A stretch of DNA of 64,000 nt. Source: Comamonas testosteroni (GTDB taxonomy: Bacteria; Pseudomonadota; Gammaproteobacteria; Burkholderiales; Burkholderiaceae_C). The position numbers and the translations under genes are program-made. A model generated the notes under the pieces. That model did no database searches. It was not told the origin of the DNA and saw nothing but the letters and a program-made list of their open reading frames with translations. Positions 35,342-44,395 of this stretch are shown in pieces (positions within the stretch are counted from its first letter, which is position 1; every line of letters begins with the position of its first letter). The stretch spans positions 682,001-746,000 of the forward strand of contig NZ_CP043568.1 in NCBI RefSeq assembly GCF_014076415.1, written 5' to 3'.

Positions 35342-35993
35342 AGCTTCGCTTCACGCAGCTCATGGCCATGGCCACCAGTGCGTCGAGAAAATCGGGCGAG
35401 CGGGCCTGCTCGGGCACATCGTGGACGGCGCTGTGGATGATCTCGCGCAGGCCCTGGCCCAGCAGATAGGCCGCCAGCGGCATGTTGTTGGTTCCCACCT
35501 CCGCGACATGCATCTGCAGCAGCGGCAGCCAGGTGGTGTTGATGAATTCCTCCCGGCTGGCCTGCGGTGCATGCCACAGGCCCAGATGCAAGGCCGAGCC
35601 GTAGCGCGCATGAAAGGCGCTGCTAAGGCCATGCAGCCGCTGCTCCACGCGGATCATGTTGGCAAACACCTGCCGTAGCAATGCCTCCAGCGACAGGCCT
35701 TGCAATTGCTCGCGCATAGCAAAAAGCTGCTCGGATTCCTGGTCGAGCAGGCGTTCATACACCGCCGCAATCATGGACTCCTTGCTGGGAAAGTACTGGT
35801 AGATGGAGCCCACGGCAGCACCCGATACCTCTGCAATGCGATTGACCGTGAGAGCGTCCTCGCCTTCCTTTTCGAGAAGGCGCAAACAGGCTTCGGCAAT
35901 GGCATCGACCAGCGCTCTGGAGCGTGCCTGCGTGGGTTGTTTGCGTGGCTGAGGCAGAAGGTCCTTGGGGCGTGGGGTGGTGGGCGCTTCCAT
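35340..35993 (-). CDS. TetR/AcrR family transcriptional regulator
   Basis: The 217-residue protein has a TetR DNA-binding domain (RSRALVDAIAEACLRLLEKEGEDALTVNRIAEVSGAAVGSIYQYFPSKESMIAAVYERLL) and a helical ligand domain. ATG 35993 gives a normal short N-terminus; the open frame extends 36 codons further, without similarity. It is divergent from the TauD/aldolase genes and probably regulates them. A short inverted repeat GAGTG-N8-CACTC at 36086-36103 in the intergenic region is a possible operator (weak). Confidence 0.9.
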   Translation of the reverse strand: MEAPTTPRPKDLLPQPRKQPTQARSRALVDAIAEACLRLLEKEGEDALTVNRIAEVSGAAVGSIYQYFPSKESMIAAVYERLLDQESEQLFAMREQLQGLSLEALLRQVFANMIRVEQRLHGLSSAFHARYGSALHLGLWHAPQASREEFINTTWLPLLQMHVAEVGTNNMPLAAYLLGQGLREIIHSAVHDVPEQARSPDFLDALVAMAMSCVKRS

Positions 35994-36237
35994 GAAATGC
36001 AAGTCCTGACTCTGTCTGATCTGTTGGTGCTGATTTTCTCTTTTTCCATCAATGACTTGCGACGTCTTTGAGGGCGCTGGAATGCGAGTGGAAAAACGCA
36101 CTCCCTGTGCCTAGACTTTGGATCAGGCTGCTCGCCATCCTAGCGCGAAGGAGCGGCCCGACAAAGCCTGAGGCAGACGCTGTGGAGGAGACGGAAGCGC
36201 TGCCCTCGGGCAAGACATTGCATAGAGGAGAAAGTCC

Positions 36238-37119
36238 ATGTCATCCCCCATCTCGGTTCAGATTCTCGGCCCGCGCATCGGTGCCGAAGTGCTGAAGCTG
36301 GACCTGGCAGACCCGCTGTCTGCGCAAACCTTGCAGGAGCTGGAAGCCGCCCTGCTCAGGCACGAAGCACTGGTGCTGCATGTGCCCGATATGACGCCCG
36401 ACCAGCATCTGGCGATCGCCGGGCATTTCGGCGAGGCCGAAGTCCATACTTTCTATCCCAATCTGGGGCAGGGCTATGAGCAGATCACGGTCATCGACTC
36501 CAAGCTCGGTGACCGCGCCGATATGTGGCACCACGACGAGAGCTTTCTGCCCAGTCCGCCCATAGTCACCATGACCCATGCGCGCATCCTGCCGCCCACG
36601 GGGGGCGATACCTGCTGGATCAGCATGACCAGTGCCTACGATGCGCTTTCGCCGAAGATGAAGCAGTACCTCGATGGCCTGAGTGCCTGGCATGACATGA
36701 ACAGGCCCATGACGGCGGCGCTGCAGCATGGCATCTGCACGCACGAGCGCTATGTGGAGGTGGTCGCGCAGAACCGTCGCCAGTTGCACCCCATGGTGCG
36801 CGTGCATCCGCTCACGGGGCGCAAGGCGCTCTACGTCAGCCCCACCTATGTCACGCATATAGATGGCCTGCCGCAGGCCGAAAGCCATGCCATCCTGGCC
36901 TATCTGCACGCGCACTGCATGCAGGTGGAGTTTCTGTTCAAGCACCGCTGGGTACTGGGCGATATGGTGATCTGGGACAACCGCAGCGTGGTGCACAACG
37001 CCATCATGGACTACGCCCCGCACCAGCGCCGCATGCACCGTGCCTCGGTGTTTGCGCGCCAGACCGCGGCTGCCGATCCACACAACAATCAGGGGGTTGC
37101 ATGCGCTACGACGGCTTGA
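36238..37119 (+). CDS. TauD/TfdA family Fe(II)/2-oxoglutarate dioxygenase
   Basis: The 293-residue enzyme shows the HxD iron motif in MWHHDESF (H98, D100) and a distal histidine H267 in RRMHRASVF, completing the facial triad. ILPPTGGDTCWISM and PTYVTHIDGL are TauD-family regions. Enzymes of this class hydroxylate sulfonates, aryloxyacetates, carnitine-like or other small acids with 2-oxoglutarate. The substrate is not evident. A GAGGAG lies eight bases upstream of the ATG. Its end overlaps the aldolase gene by 19 bases. Confidence 0.92.
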   Translation: MSSPISVQILGPRIGAEVLKLDLADPLSAQTLQELEAALLRHEALVLHVPDMTPDQHLAIAGHFGEAEVHTFYPNLGQGYEQITVIDSKLGDRADMWHHDESFLPSPPIVTMTHARILPPTGGDTCWISMTSAYDALSPKMKQYLDGLSAWHDMNRPMTAALQHGICTHERYVEVVAQNRRQLHPMVRVHPLTGRKALYVSPTYVTHIDGLPQAESHAILAYLHAHCMQVEFLFKHRWVLGDMVIWDNRSVVHNAIMDYAPHQRRMHRASVFARQTAAADPHNNQGVACATTA

Positions 37120-37871
37120 ATCAGGAGCTGCTCTCCAAATACGCACCCCGTCCCGGTCGCAAGCCTTTGCTGCCGCAACTGACCGAGCGCCAGCAGGTCG
37201 CGCTGCTGTGCCGCGTGCTCTCGCGCGAAGGCTATAACGACCATATCGCGGGCCACGTCACGCTGCGCCTGGATGACGGCAGCTATCTTGCCAACCCCTG
37301 GGAGCTGACCTGGAGCGAGCTGACGGCCTCGGACATCCTGCGGCTGGATGCACAAGGCCAGGTGATCGAGGGCGAGTGGAATATCACTCCGGCCATTCGA
37401 TTGCACATGGACGTGCATGAAAAGCGCCACGATGTGCGCGTGGTCATCCACAACCATCCCGAATGGAGCTCGGTCTGGTCGGCCACGGGCAGGGTGCCGC
37501 CCGTGTATGACCAGACCTCGGCCCTGGTCGATACCGACCCCGTGGTCTATGACGAATACCGGGGTACGGTGGAGCAGCGCGAGCTGGGCAATGCTGTGGC
37601 CAGCGCATTGGGCCAGAGCAAATGGGCGCTGCTGGCCAATCATGGTGCGCTGGTGGTGGGCGAGAGCATTCGACAGGCGCATCTGCGTGCCATCACGCTG
37701 GAGTGGCGCTGCCGCCTGGCCTGGCGGGTGCAGGCGCTCGGTGGCGGCACCCCCTTGAGCGATGCCGTGAGCCAGGCCACCGGAGCGCGCACCGACCTCA
37801 ACGGCTTTCCCTTTCTCTGGGAGGCCATGTGCCGTGAGGAAATCCGCCGCGATCCCTGCGTGCTGGAGTAG
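37101..37871 (+). CDS. Class II aldolase/adducin family protein
   Basis: The 256-residue protein has the zinc-binding fold of fuculose-phosphate aldolases and adducins: EGYNDHIAGHVTLRL, DVRVVIHNHPEWSSVWSATGR with the HNH zinc ligands, and WALLANHGALVVGESIRQA with the third histidine. It may split or epimerise a hydroxylated product of the preceding dioxygenase. AGGGGG lies just upstream of ATG 37101, inside the dioxygenase gene, indicating coupled translation. Confidence 0.88.
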   Translation: MRYDGLNQELLSKYAPRPGRKPLLPQLTERQQVALLCRVLSREGYNDHIAGHVTLRLDDGSYLANPWELTWSELTASDILRLDAQGQVIEGEWNITPAIRLHMDVHEKRHDVRVVIHNHPEWSSVWSATGRVPPVYDQTSALVDTDPVVYDEYRGTVEQRELGNAVASALGQSKWALLANHGALVVGESIRQAHLRAITLEWRCRLAWRVQALGGGTPLSDAVSQATGARTDLNGFPFLWEAMCREEIRRDPCVLE

Positions 37872-37996
37872 GTCCGGGCTCTCTTCGCGCTCGCACCGTT
37901 GGCTGCTGGCGCGAAGCGAAGACTGCATCGATCTGTCGAAAGCGCTTTCCGTCCGTCCATGATTTGCCGATACCGCTGCGTCCGCTGCTCAATACT

Positions 37997-38123
37997 TCAG
38001 CAGGCGCTGCGACATTGGATGTGTTCGCACATGAGCCGCAATTGTCCGAGGCTTTGGTCGACCTGCCCAATACGGCGCTGATGCCGTACATGGCAAGCTC
38101 CACCCGCAAAGGCTTGCGGGCAC
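37997..38123 (+). pseudogene. Fragment of a D-isomer-specific 2-hydroxyacid dehydrogenase
   Basis: About 40 codons read AGAATLDVFAHEPQLSEALV then DLPNTALMPYMASSTRKGL. This corresponds to the segment GAALDVF-EP-P-L-LPNV-L-PH-S-T of the NAD-binding domain of 2-hydroxyacid dehydrogenases. The catalytic-histidine position reads PYM instead of PHM/PHI, and neither end of the gene is present. The rest of the 417-base gap (37872-38288) has only the copA promoter. A dead remnant. Confidence 0.6.
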
Positions 38124-38231
38124 ATGCTCGCGTAGGCCCAGGCGCATCTGGTGGAGTATTTCGGAATGCCGCAGCACACAGGCTGAAGCATTGCATGTTT
38201 GCACCATGCGGCAGAGGTTTTTGCCGAGGGC

Positions 38232-38262
38232 TTGACCTTTACATGATGTCAATCTCTACAGT
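38232..38262 (+). promoter_or_regulatory. MerR/CueR-type promoter of copA
   Basis: TTGACC (38232-38237) and TACAGT (38257-38262) are 19 bases apart, the overlong spacing characteristic of promoters activated by MerR-family regulators. TTGAC/GTCAA in the spacer forms a partial dyad. CueR is the expected activator of a copper ATPase, but no cueR gene is in the window. Confidence 0.5.
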
Positions 38263-38288
38263 AGCCTTCAACGTGAATGGAGAACGCG

Positions 38289-40772
38289 ATGAATGCACTG
38301 ACCAAAAGCGGAGCCTTTGAGTTGTCTGTGGAAGGAATGACCTGCGCATCCTGCGTGGGCCGGGTGGAGCGGGCGCTCAAGAAAGTGCCTGGTGTGCAGG
38401 AGGCCGTGGTCAATCTGGCCACGGAAAAAGCCAGCCTCACCGTGGCCGATCCGGCGCAGGCTGCGGCCATCCTGCCGCAGGCCGTGGCGGCGATCGAAAA
38501 GGCGGGCTACGCGGTGCCCGCGCAAAGCGTGGACCTGCAGGTGGGCGGCATGACCTGTGCGTCCTGCGTGGGCCGTGTGGAGCGTGCGCTCAAGAAAGTG
38601 CCCGGTGTCCAGAACGCCGTGGTGAATCTCGCGACCGAGCGTGCCAGCGTGCAGCTGCAGGGCGGCGTGACGGTGGGCGCTCTGATCGCGGCGATTGAAA
38701 AGGCCGGCTATGAAGCGCAGCCCGTTGCGCACAGCGCCGACGCGACTGGCGAGGACGCCACAGCCCAGCGCCAGGCGCAGGAGCGCGAGTCGCTCAAGCG
38801 TTCGCTGATCTTTGCGACCCTGTTCGCACTGCCCGTGTTTCTGCTGGAAATGGGCGGTCACATGGTGCCGGCCTTCCATCACTGGATTGCGGGCAGCATC
38901 GGCACGCAGAACAGCTGGTACATCCAGTTCGCGCTGACGGCCGTGGTGCTGTTCGGGCCGGGCCGGCGCTTCTTCGAGAAAGGCGTGCCCGCCTTGCTGC
39001 GCGCTGCGCCCGACATGAATTCTCTGGTCGCCGTGGGCACTTCGGCGGCATTCGCCTATTCGGTGGTCGCGACCTTTGTGCCGCAATGGCTGCCTGCAGG
39101 TACGGTGAATGTGTACTTTGAAGCCGCGGCCGTCATCGTCGCGCTGATCCTGCTGGGCCGCTTTCTGGAGGCGCGTGCCAAGGGCAATACCTCGGAGGCC
39201 ATTCGCCGCCTGGTGCAGCTGCAGGCCAAGACTGCGCGCGTGCGCAAGGGCGGCATGGTGCAGGAAATCGACATTGCCCAGGTGCGCGCCGGCGACGTGA
39301 TCGAAGTGCGCCCCGGCGAGCGCATTCCCGTCGATGGCCTGGTCATCGAAGGCCGCAGCTTTGTCGACGAATCCATGATCAGCGGCGAGCCCGTGCCGGT
39401 CGAGAAGGCTGCAGGTGCCGAAGTGGTGGGAGGCACGGTCAATCAGAATGGCGCGCTGGCTTTCAACGCTACAAAGGTGGGGGCAGACACGCTGCTGGCG
39501 CAGATCATCCGCATGGTGGAGCAGGCCCAGAGCAGCAAGCTGCCGATTCAGGCCCTGGTGGACAAGATCACCATGTGGTTTGTGCCGGCCGTCATGGCAG
39601 CGGCCCTGCTGACCTTTGTGGTCTGGCTGGTCTGGGGTCCCGATCCCGCGCTGAGCTTTGCCCTGGTCAATGCGGTGGCCGTGCTCATCATTGCCTGCCC
39701 CTGCGCCATGGGGCTGGCCACGCCGACTTCCATCATGGTGGGAACCGGCCGTGCCGCGCAAATGGGAGTGTTGCTGCGCAAGGGCGAGGCACTGCAGCAG
39801 CTCAAGGATGCCAGGGTGGTGGCGGTGGACAAGACCGGCACGCTGACCCGTGGCCGTCCCGAGCTCACCGATCTGGTGCTGGCCGATGGGTTTGAACGTG
39901 CCGTCGTTCTGGCGCAGGTAGCTGCCGTGGAAGACCGCAGCGAGCACCCGATTGCGCGCGCCATTGTCGATGCTGCCAAGTCAGAGGGACTGGAGATTCC
40001 ATCCATCAGCGACTTCGCATCGGTGACCGGCTTCGGCGTGCGTGCCGTGGTGCTGGGCGATCAGGTGGAGATTGGTGCCGACCGCTTCATGCGCGAAATC
40101 GGCCTGAGTGTTGACGGCTTTGCGGCTGAGGCCGAGCGCCTGGGCAGCGAAGGCAAGACGCCTCTGTATGCCGCCATCGGCGGCAAGGTGGCGGCCATGA
40201 TTGCCGTGGCCGATCCGATCAAGCCCACCACCAAGCCGGCGATCGATGCCTTGCATGCGCTGGGCCTGAAAGTGGCCATGATTACCGGCGACAACCGCCA
40301 CACGGCCGAGGCGATCGCCAGGCAGCTGGGCATTGACGAGGTGGTGGCCGAGGTCCTGCCAGGCGGCAAGGTCGAAACCGTAAAGCGTCTCAAGGCCGAA
40401 CATGGCACGCTGGCCTATGTGGGCGACGGCATCAACGACGCACCGGCCCTGGCCGAGGCCGATGTGGGCATCGCCATAGGCACGGGTACCGATATCGCGA
40501 TCGAGGCTGCCGATGTGGTGCTGATGTCGGGCGACCTCTCGGGCGTGCCGAATGCGATCGCGCTGTCCAAGGCCACGATGAAGAACATTGGAGAGAACCT
40601 GTTCTGGGCCTTTGCCTACAACGTGGCGCTGATACCGGTGGCGGCGGGTCTGCTCTACCCATTCAACGGCATGCTGCTGTCGCCGGTGTTTGCGGCCGGA
40701 GCCATGGCACTTTCCAGCGTATTTGTGCTCTCCAACGCGCTGCGGCTCAAGCGCTTCAAAGCCGTCCTCTGA
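38289..40772 (+). CDS. copA: Copper-exporting P1B-type ATPase
   Basis: The 827-residue inner-membrane pump has two N-terminal heavy-metal domains (GMTCASC with C19/C22 and C90/C93), the transmembrane metal site CPC at 470-472 ([12 protein letters not shown]), the phosphorylation motif DKTGTLTRG with D514, the SEHPIARAI motif typical of P1B pumps, and [10 protein letters not shown]. It expels Cu(I) (or Ag(I)) from the cytoplasm. ATG 38289 has GGAG six bases upstream; an in-frame ATG at 38277 is alternative. The two metal domains are nearly identical in their core, suggesting recent duplication. Confidence 0.96.
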   Translation: MNALTKSGAFELSVEGMTCASCVGRVERALKKVPGVQEAVVNLATEKASLTVADPAQAAAILPQAVAAIEKAGYAVPAQSVDLQVGGMTCASCVGRVERALKKVPGVQNAVVNLATERASVQLQGGVTVGALIAAIEKAGYEAQPVAHSADATGEDATAQRQAQERESLKRSLIFATLFALPVFLLEMGGHMVPAFHHWIAGSIGTQNSWYIQFALTAVVLFGPGRRFFEKGVPALLRAAPDMNSLVAVGTSAAFAYSVVATFVPQWLPAGTVNVYFEAAAVIVALILLGRFLEARAKGNTSEAIRRLVQLQAKTARVRKGGMVQEIDIAQVRAGDVIEVRPGERIPVDGLVIEGRSFVDESMISGEPVPVEKAAGAEVVGGTVNQNGALAFNATKVGADTLLAQIIRMVEQAQSSKLPIQALVDKITMWFVPAVMAAALLTFVVWLVWGPDPALSFALVNAVAVLIIACPCAMGLATPTSIMVGTGRAAQMGVLLRKGEALQQLKDARVVAVDKTGTLTRGRPELTDLVLADGFERAVVLAQVAAVEDRSEHPIARAIVDAAKSEGLEIPSISDFASVTGFGVRAVVLGDQVEIGADRFMREIGLSVDGFAAEAERLGSEGKTPLYAAIGGKVAAMIAVADPIKPTTKPAIDALHALGLKVAMITGDNRHTAEAIARQLGIDEVVAEVLPGGKVETVKRLKAEHGTLAYVGDGINDAPALAEADVGIAIGTGTDIAIEAADVVLMSGDLSGVPNAIALSKATMKNIGENLFWAFAYNVALIPVAAGLLYPFNGMLLSPVFAAGAMALSSVFVLSNALRLKRFKAVL

Positions 40773-40829
40773 AAGCAGGGCATGGGGTGGGCGCCGGAAG
40801 ATGTTCTGACGCTTGCCCCGCATCCGGGA

Positions 40830-41537
40830 CTATGGCTTGGGCAGCTGCGGCACATCCACAAAATCGTCGAGGCTCAGGCCTTTTTCCTGCAGCAGGGCTT
40901 CGAGCACGGGCTTGAGCCGGCCCAGGCTGGCCTCCACGGTTTCGCGCACGGTATCGACCACCACCTGGGTGCTGCGTTCGATCTCGATATTGACCAGATC
41001 GCCGACCTTCTTGCCGCCGAACACCGTCATGCGCAGGGTTTCGGGAATCAGCCAGACCTCGAACCAGCCCTCCTTGCGGTTCACTTCGGCCACCGTCAGG
41101 CTGGCGCCGTTGACGGCGATATAGCCCTTGGCAAACACATAGGGGCGGAAGGCCTCGGGAATGCCGAAACGGATCTTGTGATTGGTCTCGGTCTGCATCA
41201 CCTCCAGCAGCGGCGCCATGAAGTCCACATGGCCCGACAGCGGGTGGCCGCCAATCTCGGCACCGTCCCTGGCGGCGCGCTCCACATTGAGCGTGTCGCC
41301 GGCCTTGCAGCTGCCCAGCGTGGTGATGTTCAGGCTTTGCAGCATCACATCAAAGCTGGCGCTGGTGGGTGAGAGGTTTTCGGTCACCGTCAGGCAGACG
41401 CCGTCGTGCGAGACGCTGGCGCCAATGGCCAGATCCTGGCAGAAGCCTTCGGGGAACTCCATGATGAAGGTGCGCAGGCCGTCCTGGTCGCGCAGCGCGG
41501 CAATTGTTGCCACGGCCTGAATGATGCCGGTAAACAC
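40830..41537 (-). CDS. ribE: Riboflavin synthase, alpha subunit
   Basis: The 235-residue enzyme forms riboflavin from two lumazine molecules. It has the two tandem lumazine-binding barrels, starting MFTGIIQAVATI and continuing with SHDGVCLTVTENL and GGHPLSGHVDF, then the second barrel with YIAVNGASLTVAEVN and FEVWLIPETLRMTVFG. It is some 20 residues longer than typical at the C-terminus (LLQEKGLSLDDFVDVPQLPKP). No other rib gene is nearby and no FMN riboswitch is visible upstream. It converges with copA. Confidence 0.93.
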   Translation of the reverse strand: MFTGIIQAVATIAALRDQDGLRTFIMEFPEGFCQDLAIGASVSHDGVCLTVTENLSPTSASFDVMLQSLNITTLGSCKAGDTLNVERAARDGAEIGGHPLSGHVDFMAPLLEVMQTETNHKIRFGIPEAFRPYVFAKGYIAVNGASLTVAEVNRKEGWFEVWLIPETLRMTVFGGKKVGDLVNIEIERSTQVVVDTVRETVEASLGRLKPVLEALLQEKGLSLDDFVDVPQLPKP

Positions 41538-41649
41538 GGGGCAGACTCTCTTATCAACAGGCGGGCGCCAGGCGCTGGCCTTGGGTCAAAAAAGCTATTT
41601 TGCCTGTGTTCTGCGTAGCGGGCAGAACGTCTGCTGCACTGTGAGAAGG

Positions 41650-41771
41650 GCCGCTTGCTCAGGGACGCCGAGGAAGGGCCTGGCCGGCCGCGCCGCCCCG
41701 CACCGAGGGTGTCGTCCCCCTTCGGCGTAGCCAGAGAGGGGGAGGGCGGGGCCGCCCAGGCGCGCAGCGCC
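41650..41771. repeat. GC-rich intergenic repeat, family B copy 1
   Basis: The segment 41713-41744 (CCCCCTTCGGCGTAGCCAGA then GAGGGGGAG) is almost identical to 43098-43129 and is flanked by further inverted GC-rich stretches. It fills the space between ribE and the next minus-strand gene. Confidence 0.55.
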
Positions 41772-42647
41772 TCAGGGGGTGAGCGCCGCATTTTCCCAGA
41801 AGCCGCTGATCAGCGCCTCGGGCTTTTTCAGTGCACGCACCCAGGCGCAGTCGGGCCAGGCCTGCATCTGCACATTCATGCCGGCAAAAACGCCGTAGCC
41901 CGGGCCGGCCGCGATCTCGCCATCGGCCTGCAGGGTCTCGCCGCTGCGGATGCTGCAGGCCGCGCGGATATCGCCCTGGGCCTTGATGCCCCAGCCGGCC
42001 TGAATATGGTTGCCGCACAGGATGTCGTCGTTGCCGGCAATGCCATGACCTACATCGAGCAGGCCCTGCACCTCGATGGCGCCACCCGCTTTCAGGCCCT
42101 TGCCGCAGTGCATATCGCCTTGCACCTGCACTTGCTGGCCGATATGGGCATTGCCTTTGAGCTTCACGTGGCTGCCGACGCTCAGCTCCCAGCCGCAGCG
42201 CAAGTCTTCGGCGCGCAGCTCGCCTTCGACTTCCACGCTCCAGGCCGCCTTGATGCTGCCGCCGGCCTGCAGCAGTTCAGCCGCGAAGATGGCGCCGCCG
42301 CATTGAATGTCCTCGCCCGCTTCCAGCTTGCCCGCCCGTATGCCGCCGCCCGCCTGCAGGCTGCGGCCCACCAGCAACTGGCCGGGCACGCGCACATCGC
42401 CATGCACTATCAGCGTGCCGGCATAGACGAAGTTGTCGGCCTCCAGGTGCTCGAGCTCCAGCACGCTGTTGGTGGAGCCGAAGTTCTCCAGCAGCCAGCG
42501 TGCATCTTCCACGCGGCCTGCGGCCACCTGGGTGTCCATGGCTGCCTGGTAGTCGCCGCCGGCCAGGTTGTTGCGTACAAACCAGCGATAACCCATGGCA
42601 CAGGGATTTTTGCCGCGCAAGAAATTTTGAGTGAGTTCCATGTCCAT
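41772..42647 (-). CDS. Beta-solenoid-like repeat protein, function unknown
   Basis: The 291-residue protein has a 60-residue N-terminal region (NFLRGKNPCAMGYRWFVRNN, then a helical segment) followed by roughly ten short imperfect repeats of alternating hydrophobic and Gly-rich turns, such as VYAGTLIVHGDVRVPGQLLV, IKAAWSVEVEGELRAEDL and KGNAHIGQQVQVQGDMHCG. This is the pattern of a right-handed beta-helix, similar in style to bactofilins or polymer-forming proteins. There is no signal peptide. ATG 42647 has GGAGG six bases ahead. I do not recognise a characterised relative. The C-terminus (WVRALKKPEALISGFWENA) leaves the repeat. Confidence 0.8.
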   Translation of the reverse strand: MDMELTQNFLRGKNPCAMGYRWFVRNNLAGGDYQAAMDTQVAAGRVEDARWLLENFGSTNSVLELEHLEADNFVYAGTLIVHGDVRVPGQLLVGRSLQAGGGIRAGKLEAGEDIQCGGAIFAAELLQAGGSIKAAWSVEVEGELRAEDLRCGWELSVGSHVKLKGNAHIGQQVQVQGDMHCGKGLKAGGAIEVQGLLDVGHGIAGNDDILCGNHIQAGWGIKAQGDIRAACSIRSGETLQADGEIAAGPGYGVFAGMNVQMQAWPDCAWVRALKKPEALISGFWENAALTP

Positions 42648-43156
42648 GGCTGACCTCCGGATCGTCCTTTGAGCAAGATGCGGTGCGCGTGACAGTACGG
42701 ACGCCGAAGATGTGGACGTACCTCTCCCATGCACCAGGGAAATGCTGTTTGGGAAGGCCGTGCGGAGGATGTGAGCTGTGTGCTTCAAGCCATCCGCACG
42801 GCGGCGGAAAGCATGGCCGTGACACCGCTCAGGCTCACGAATGCAGTGGGAATGCCATGGCGGCGTGTGTGCAGCGCACGCAGCACGCAGGCACGCGCGG
42901 GCAGCTCTGCGGCGAGGGCAGAGCGGCGCAGGCGGGCGGCGGTGGACAGGTGCAGGCAGGCCATGGCAGAGAAGATGTCTGAGCCCCGATTATGCCGCGC
43001 AGCCCGGGCCGGTGCAGCCGGGCTCCTGTATCTCCGTGCTTTCATGGCGCTGTGCATGGTTTGGCGCCGCGCAAGGGCCGCACCGCAGCGTCTTTGCCGT
43101 CCCCTCCGGCGAAGCCAGAGAGGGGGAAGACGCGAAGCGGCACAGGGTGCCTTATC
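42648..43156. other. Intergenic region, no convincing gene; contains family B repeat copy 2
   Basis: A minus-strand open frame at 42785-43057 (90 codons, Arg/Ala-rich) lacks a ribosome binding site and looks like a GC-driven frame. Bases 43066-43145 carry the GC-rich repeat shared with 41650-41771, including GTCCCCTCCGGCGAAGCCAG then AGAGGGGGAAG. No promoter could be chosen for the beta-solenoid gene. Confidence 0.5.
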
Positions 43157-44395
43157 TCAGCGGCTTTGCGCTGCGGCCCGGCACAGGCGTTCCACGGCCT
43201 GCGCGATCTGCGGCACCTCGGGCGCGGCAAACGACATGCGCAGCGTGTGCAGGTCGGGGTCGGCCGGATAGAAGGCCTTGCCTGGCACATAGACCACGCC
43301 CTGGGCCACGGCGGCGTCGAAGAGCTTCTGCGGGTCGATGCGGTGGTCCAGCTCGGCCCAGACGAACATGCCGCCCGTGGGGCGCGAGCAGCGTATGCCG
43401 CTGTCCGGCGCCGCGTCCAGGCCCTGGACCAGTGCCAGCATGCGGCGCTGGTATTCCTGGCGCGCGCGCTGCACGGTGGCCGGGTAGCGGCCGCTGGCCA
43501 GATAGCAGGCGGCCACCGACTGCGTCAGCGGCGAGGTGCACAGGTCGGCTGTCTGCTTGGCCACCGTGCAGCGGCGCAGCAGCGGCGCGTCGGCCAGCAT
43601 CCAGCCCACGCGCAGCGCGGGGGCCACGGTCTTGGACAGGCTGGACAGATAGATGACGGGGTTGGTGCCGGGCCCGGCCAGGCGCTCGCCCGCGGCGCGC
43701 ACAGTGCCTGGCATGGCCTGGGGGACGTCGCCGGGCTCGTCGAAGCGCAGCTCGCCATAGGGATCGTCCTCGACTACCCAGAAGCCGTGCTGCCTGGCCA
43801 GTTGCACCAGGGTTTCGCGGCGCTCCTGCGCCAGCAGCGTGCCACGCGGGTTGGAGAAGTTCGGCACGGTGTAGAGCAGCTTGGGGCGCTGGTCGGCGGG
43901 CAGCGCGGCCAGCACATCGGCCAGGGCTTCGGTCTGCAGGCCTTGTTCGTCCATGGGGATGGGCAGGATGCGTGCCTGCGCCAGGCGCAGGGCCTGCAGC
44001 GTGGCGGGATAGGCCGGCACCTCGACCAGCACCGTGTCGCCGGGCTCCACGAGCACGCGCACCAGCAGGTCAAAGGCCTGCTGCGATCCGGTGGTCACGA
44101 GGATGTCGGCGGCCGTCGCCTGCATGCCGCGCTCGTGCGCCTGCTGCGCCAGGGCCTCGCGCAGCTCGCCCATGCCTTCGGTGGCGCCATATTGCAGCGC
44201 GCCCGGGCCCTGGGCCATGGCCTGCGCAGCGGCCAGGGCCAGGCCCTCGGCATCGAAGAGGCTGGGCGATGGATAGCCGCCGGCCAGCGAGATCATGCAG
44301 GGACGCGAGAGATAGGGAAACAGCTCGCGTATCGGAGATCCCGCAGGCTCGGCAAACACGGCGGCAAAGGGAGCCAGTGCGCTGTCCTGACTCAT
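43157..44395 (-). CDS. PLP-dependent aminotransferase, probable 2-aminoadipate transaminase
   Basis: The 412-residue fold-type I aminotransferase resembles LysN/MocR-type transaminases: ISLAGGYPSPSLFD near the N-terminus, LQYGATEGMGELREAL, TTGSQQAFDLLVRVLVEPGD, FWVVEDDPYGELRF and the PLP lysine K255 in YLSSLSKTVAPALRVGW. Its start overlaps the stop of hglS (ATGA), so the two are one operon. Because HglS acts on 2-oxoadipate, the natural role is conversion of 2-aminoadipate to 2-oxoadipate in lysine breakdown. That specificity is inferred from context; 2-oxoglutarate is the expected acceptor. Confidence 0.9.
   Translation of the reverse strand: MSQDSALAPFAAVFAEPAGSPIRELFPYLSRPCMISLAGGYPSPSLFDAEGLALAAAQAMAQGPGALQYGATEGMGELREALAQQAHERGMQATAADILVTTGSQQAFDLLVRVLVEPGDTVLVEVPAYPATLQALRLAQARILPIPMDEQGLQTEALADVLAALPADQRPKLLYTVPNFSNPRGTLLAQERRETLVQLARQHGFWVVEDDPYGELRFDEPGDVPQAMPGTVRAAGERLAGPGTNPVIYLSSLSKTVAPALRVGWMLADAPLLRRCTVAKQTADLCTSPLTQSVAACYLASGRYPATVQRARQEYQRRMLALVQGLDAAPDSGIRCSRPTGGMFVWAELDHRIDPQKLFDAAVAQGVVYVPGKAFYPADPDLHTLRMSFAAPEVPQIAQAVERLCRAAAQSR

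Noticed and set aside
41538..41771. FMN riboswitch upstream of ribE
   Set aside because: No conserved FMN-aptamer segments could be seen; the region is a GC-rich repeat.
42785..43057. 90-codon minus-strand frame between the beta-solenoid gene and the aminotransferase
   Set aside because: No ribosome binding site, Arg/Ala-rich composition, and overlap with a GC-rich repeat.
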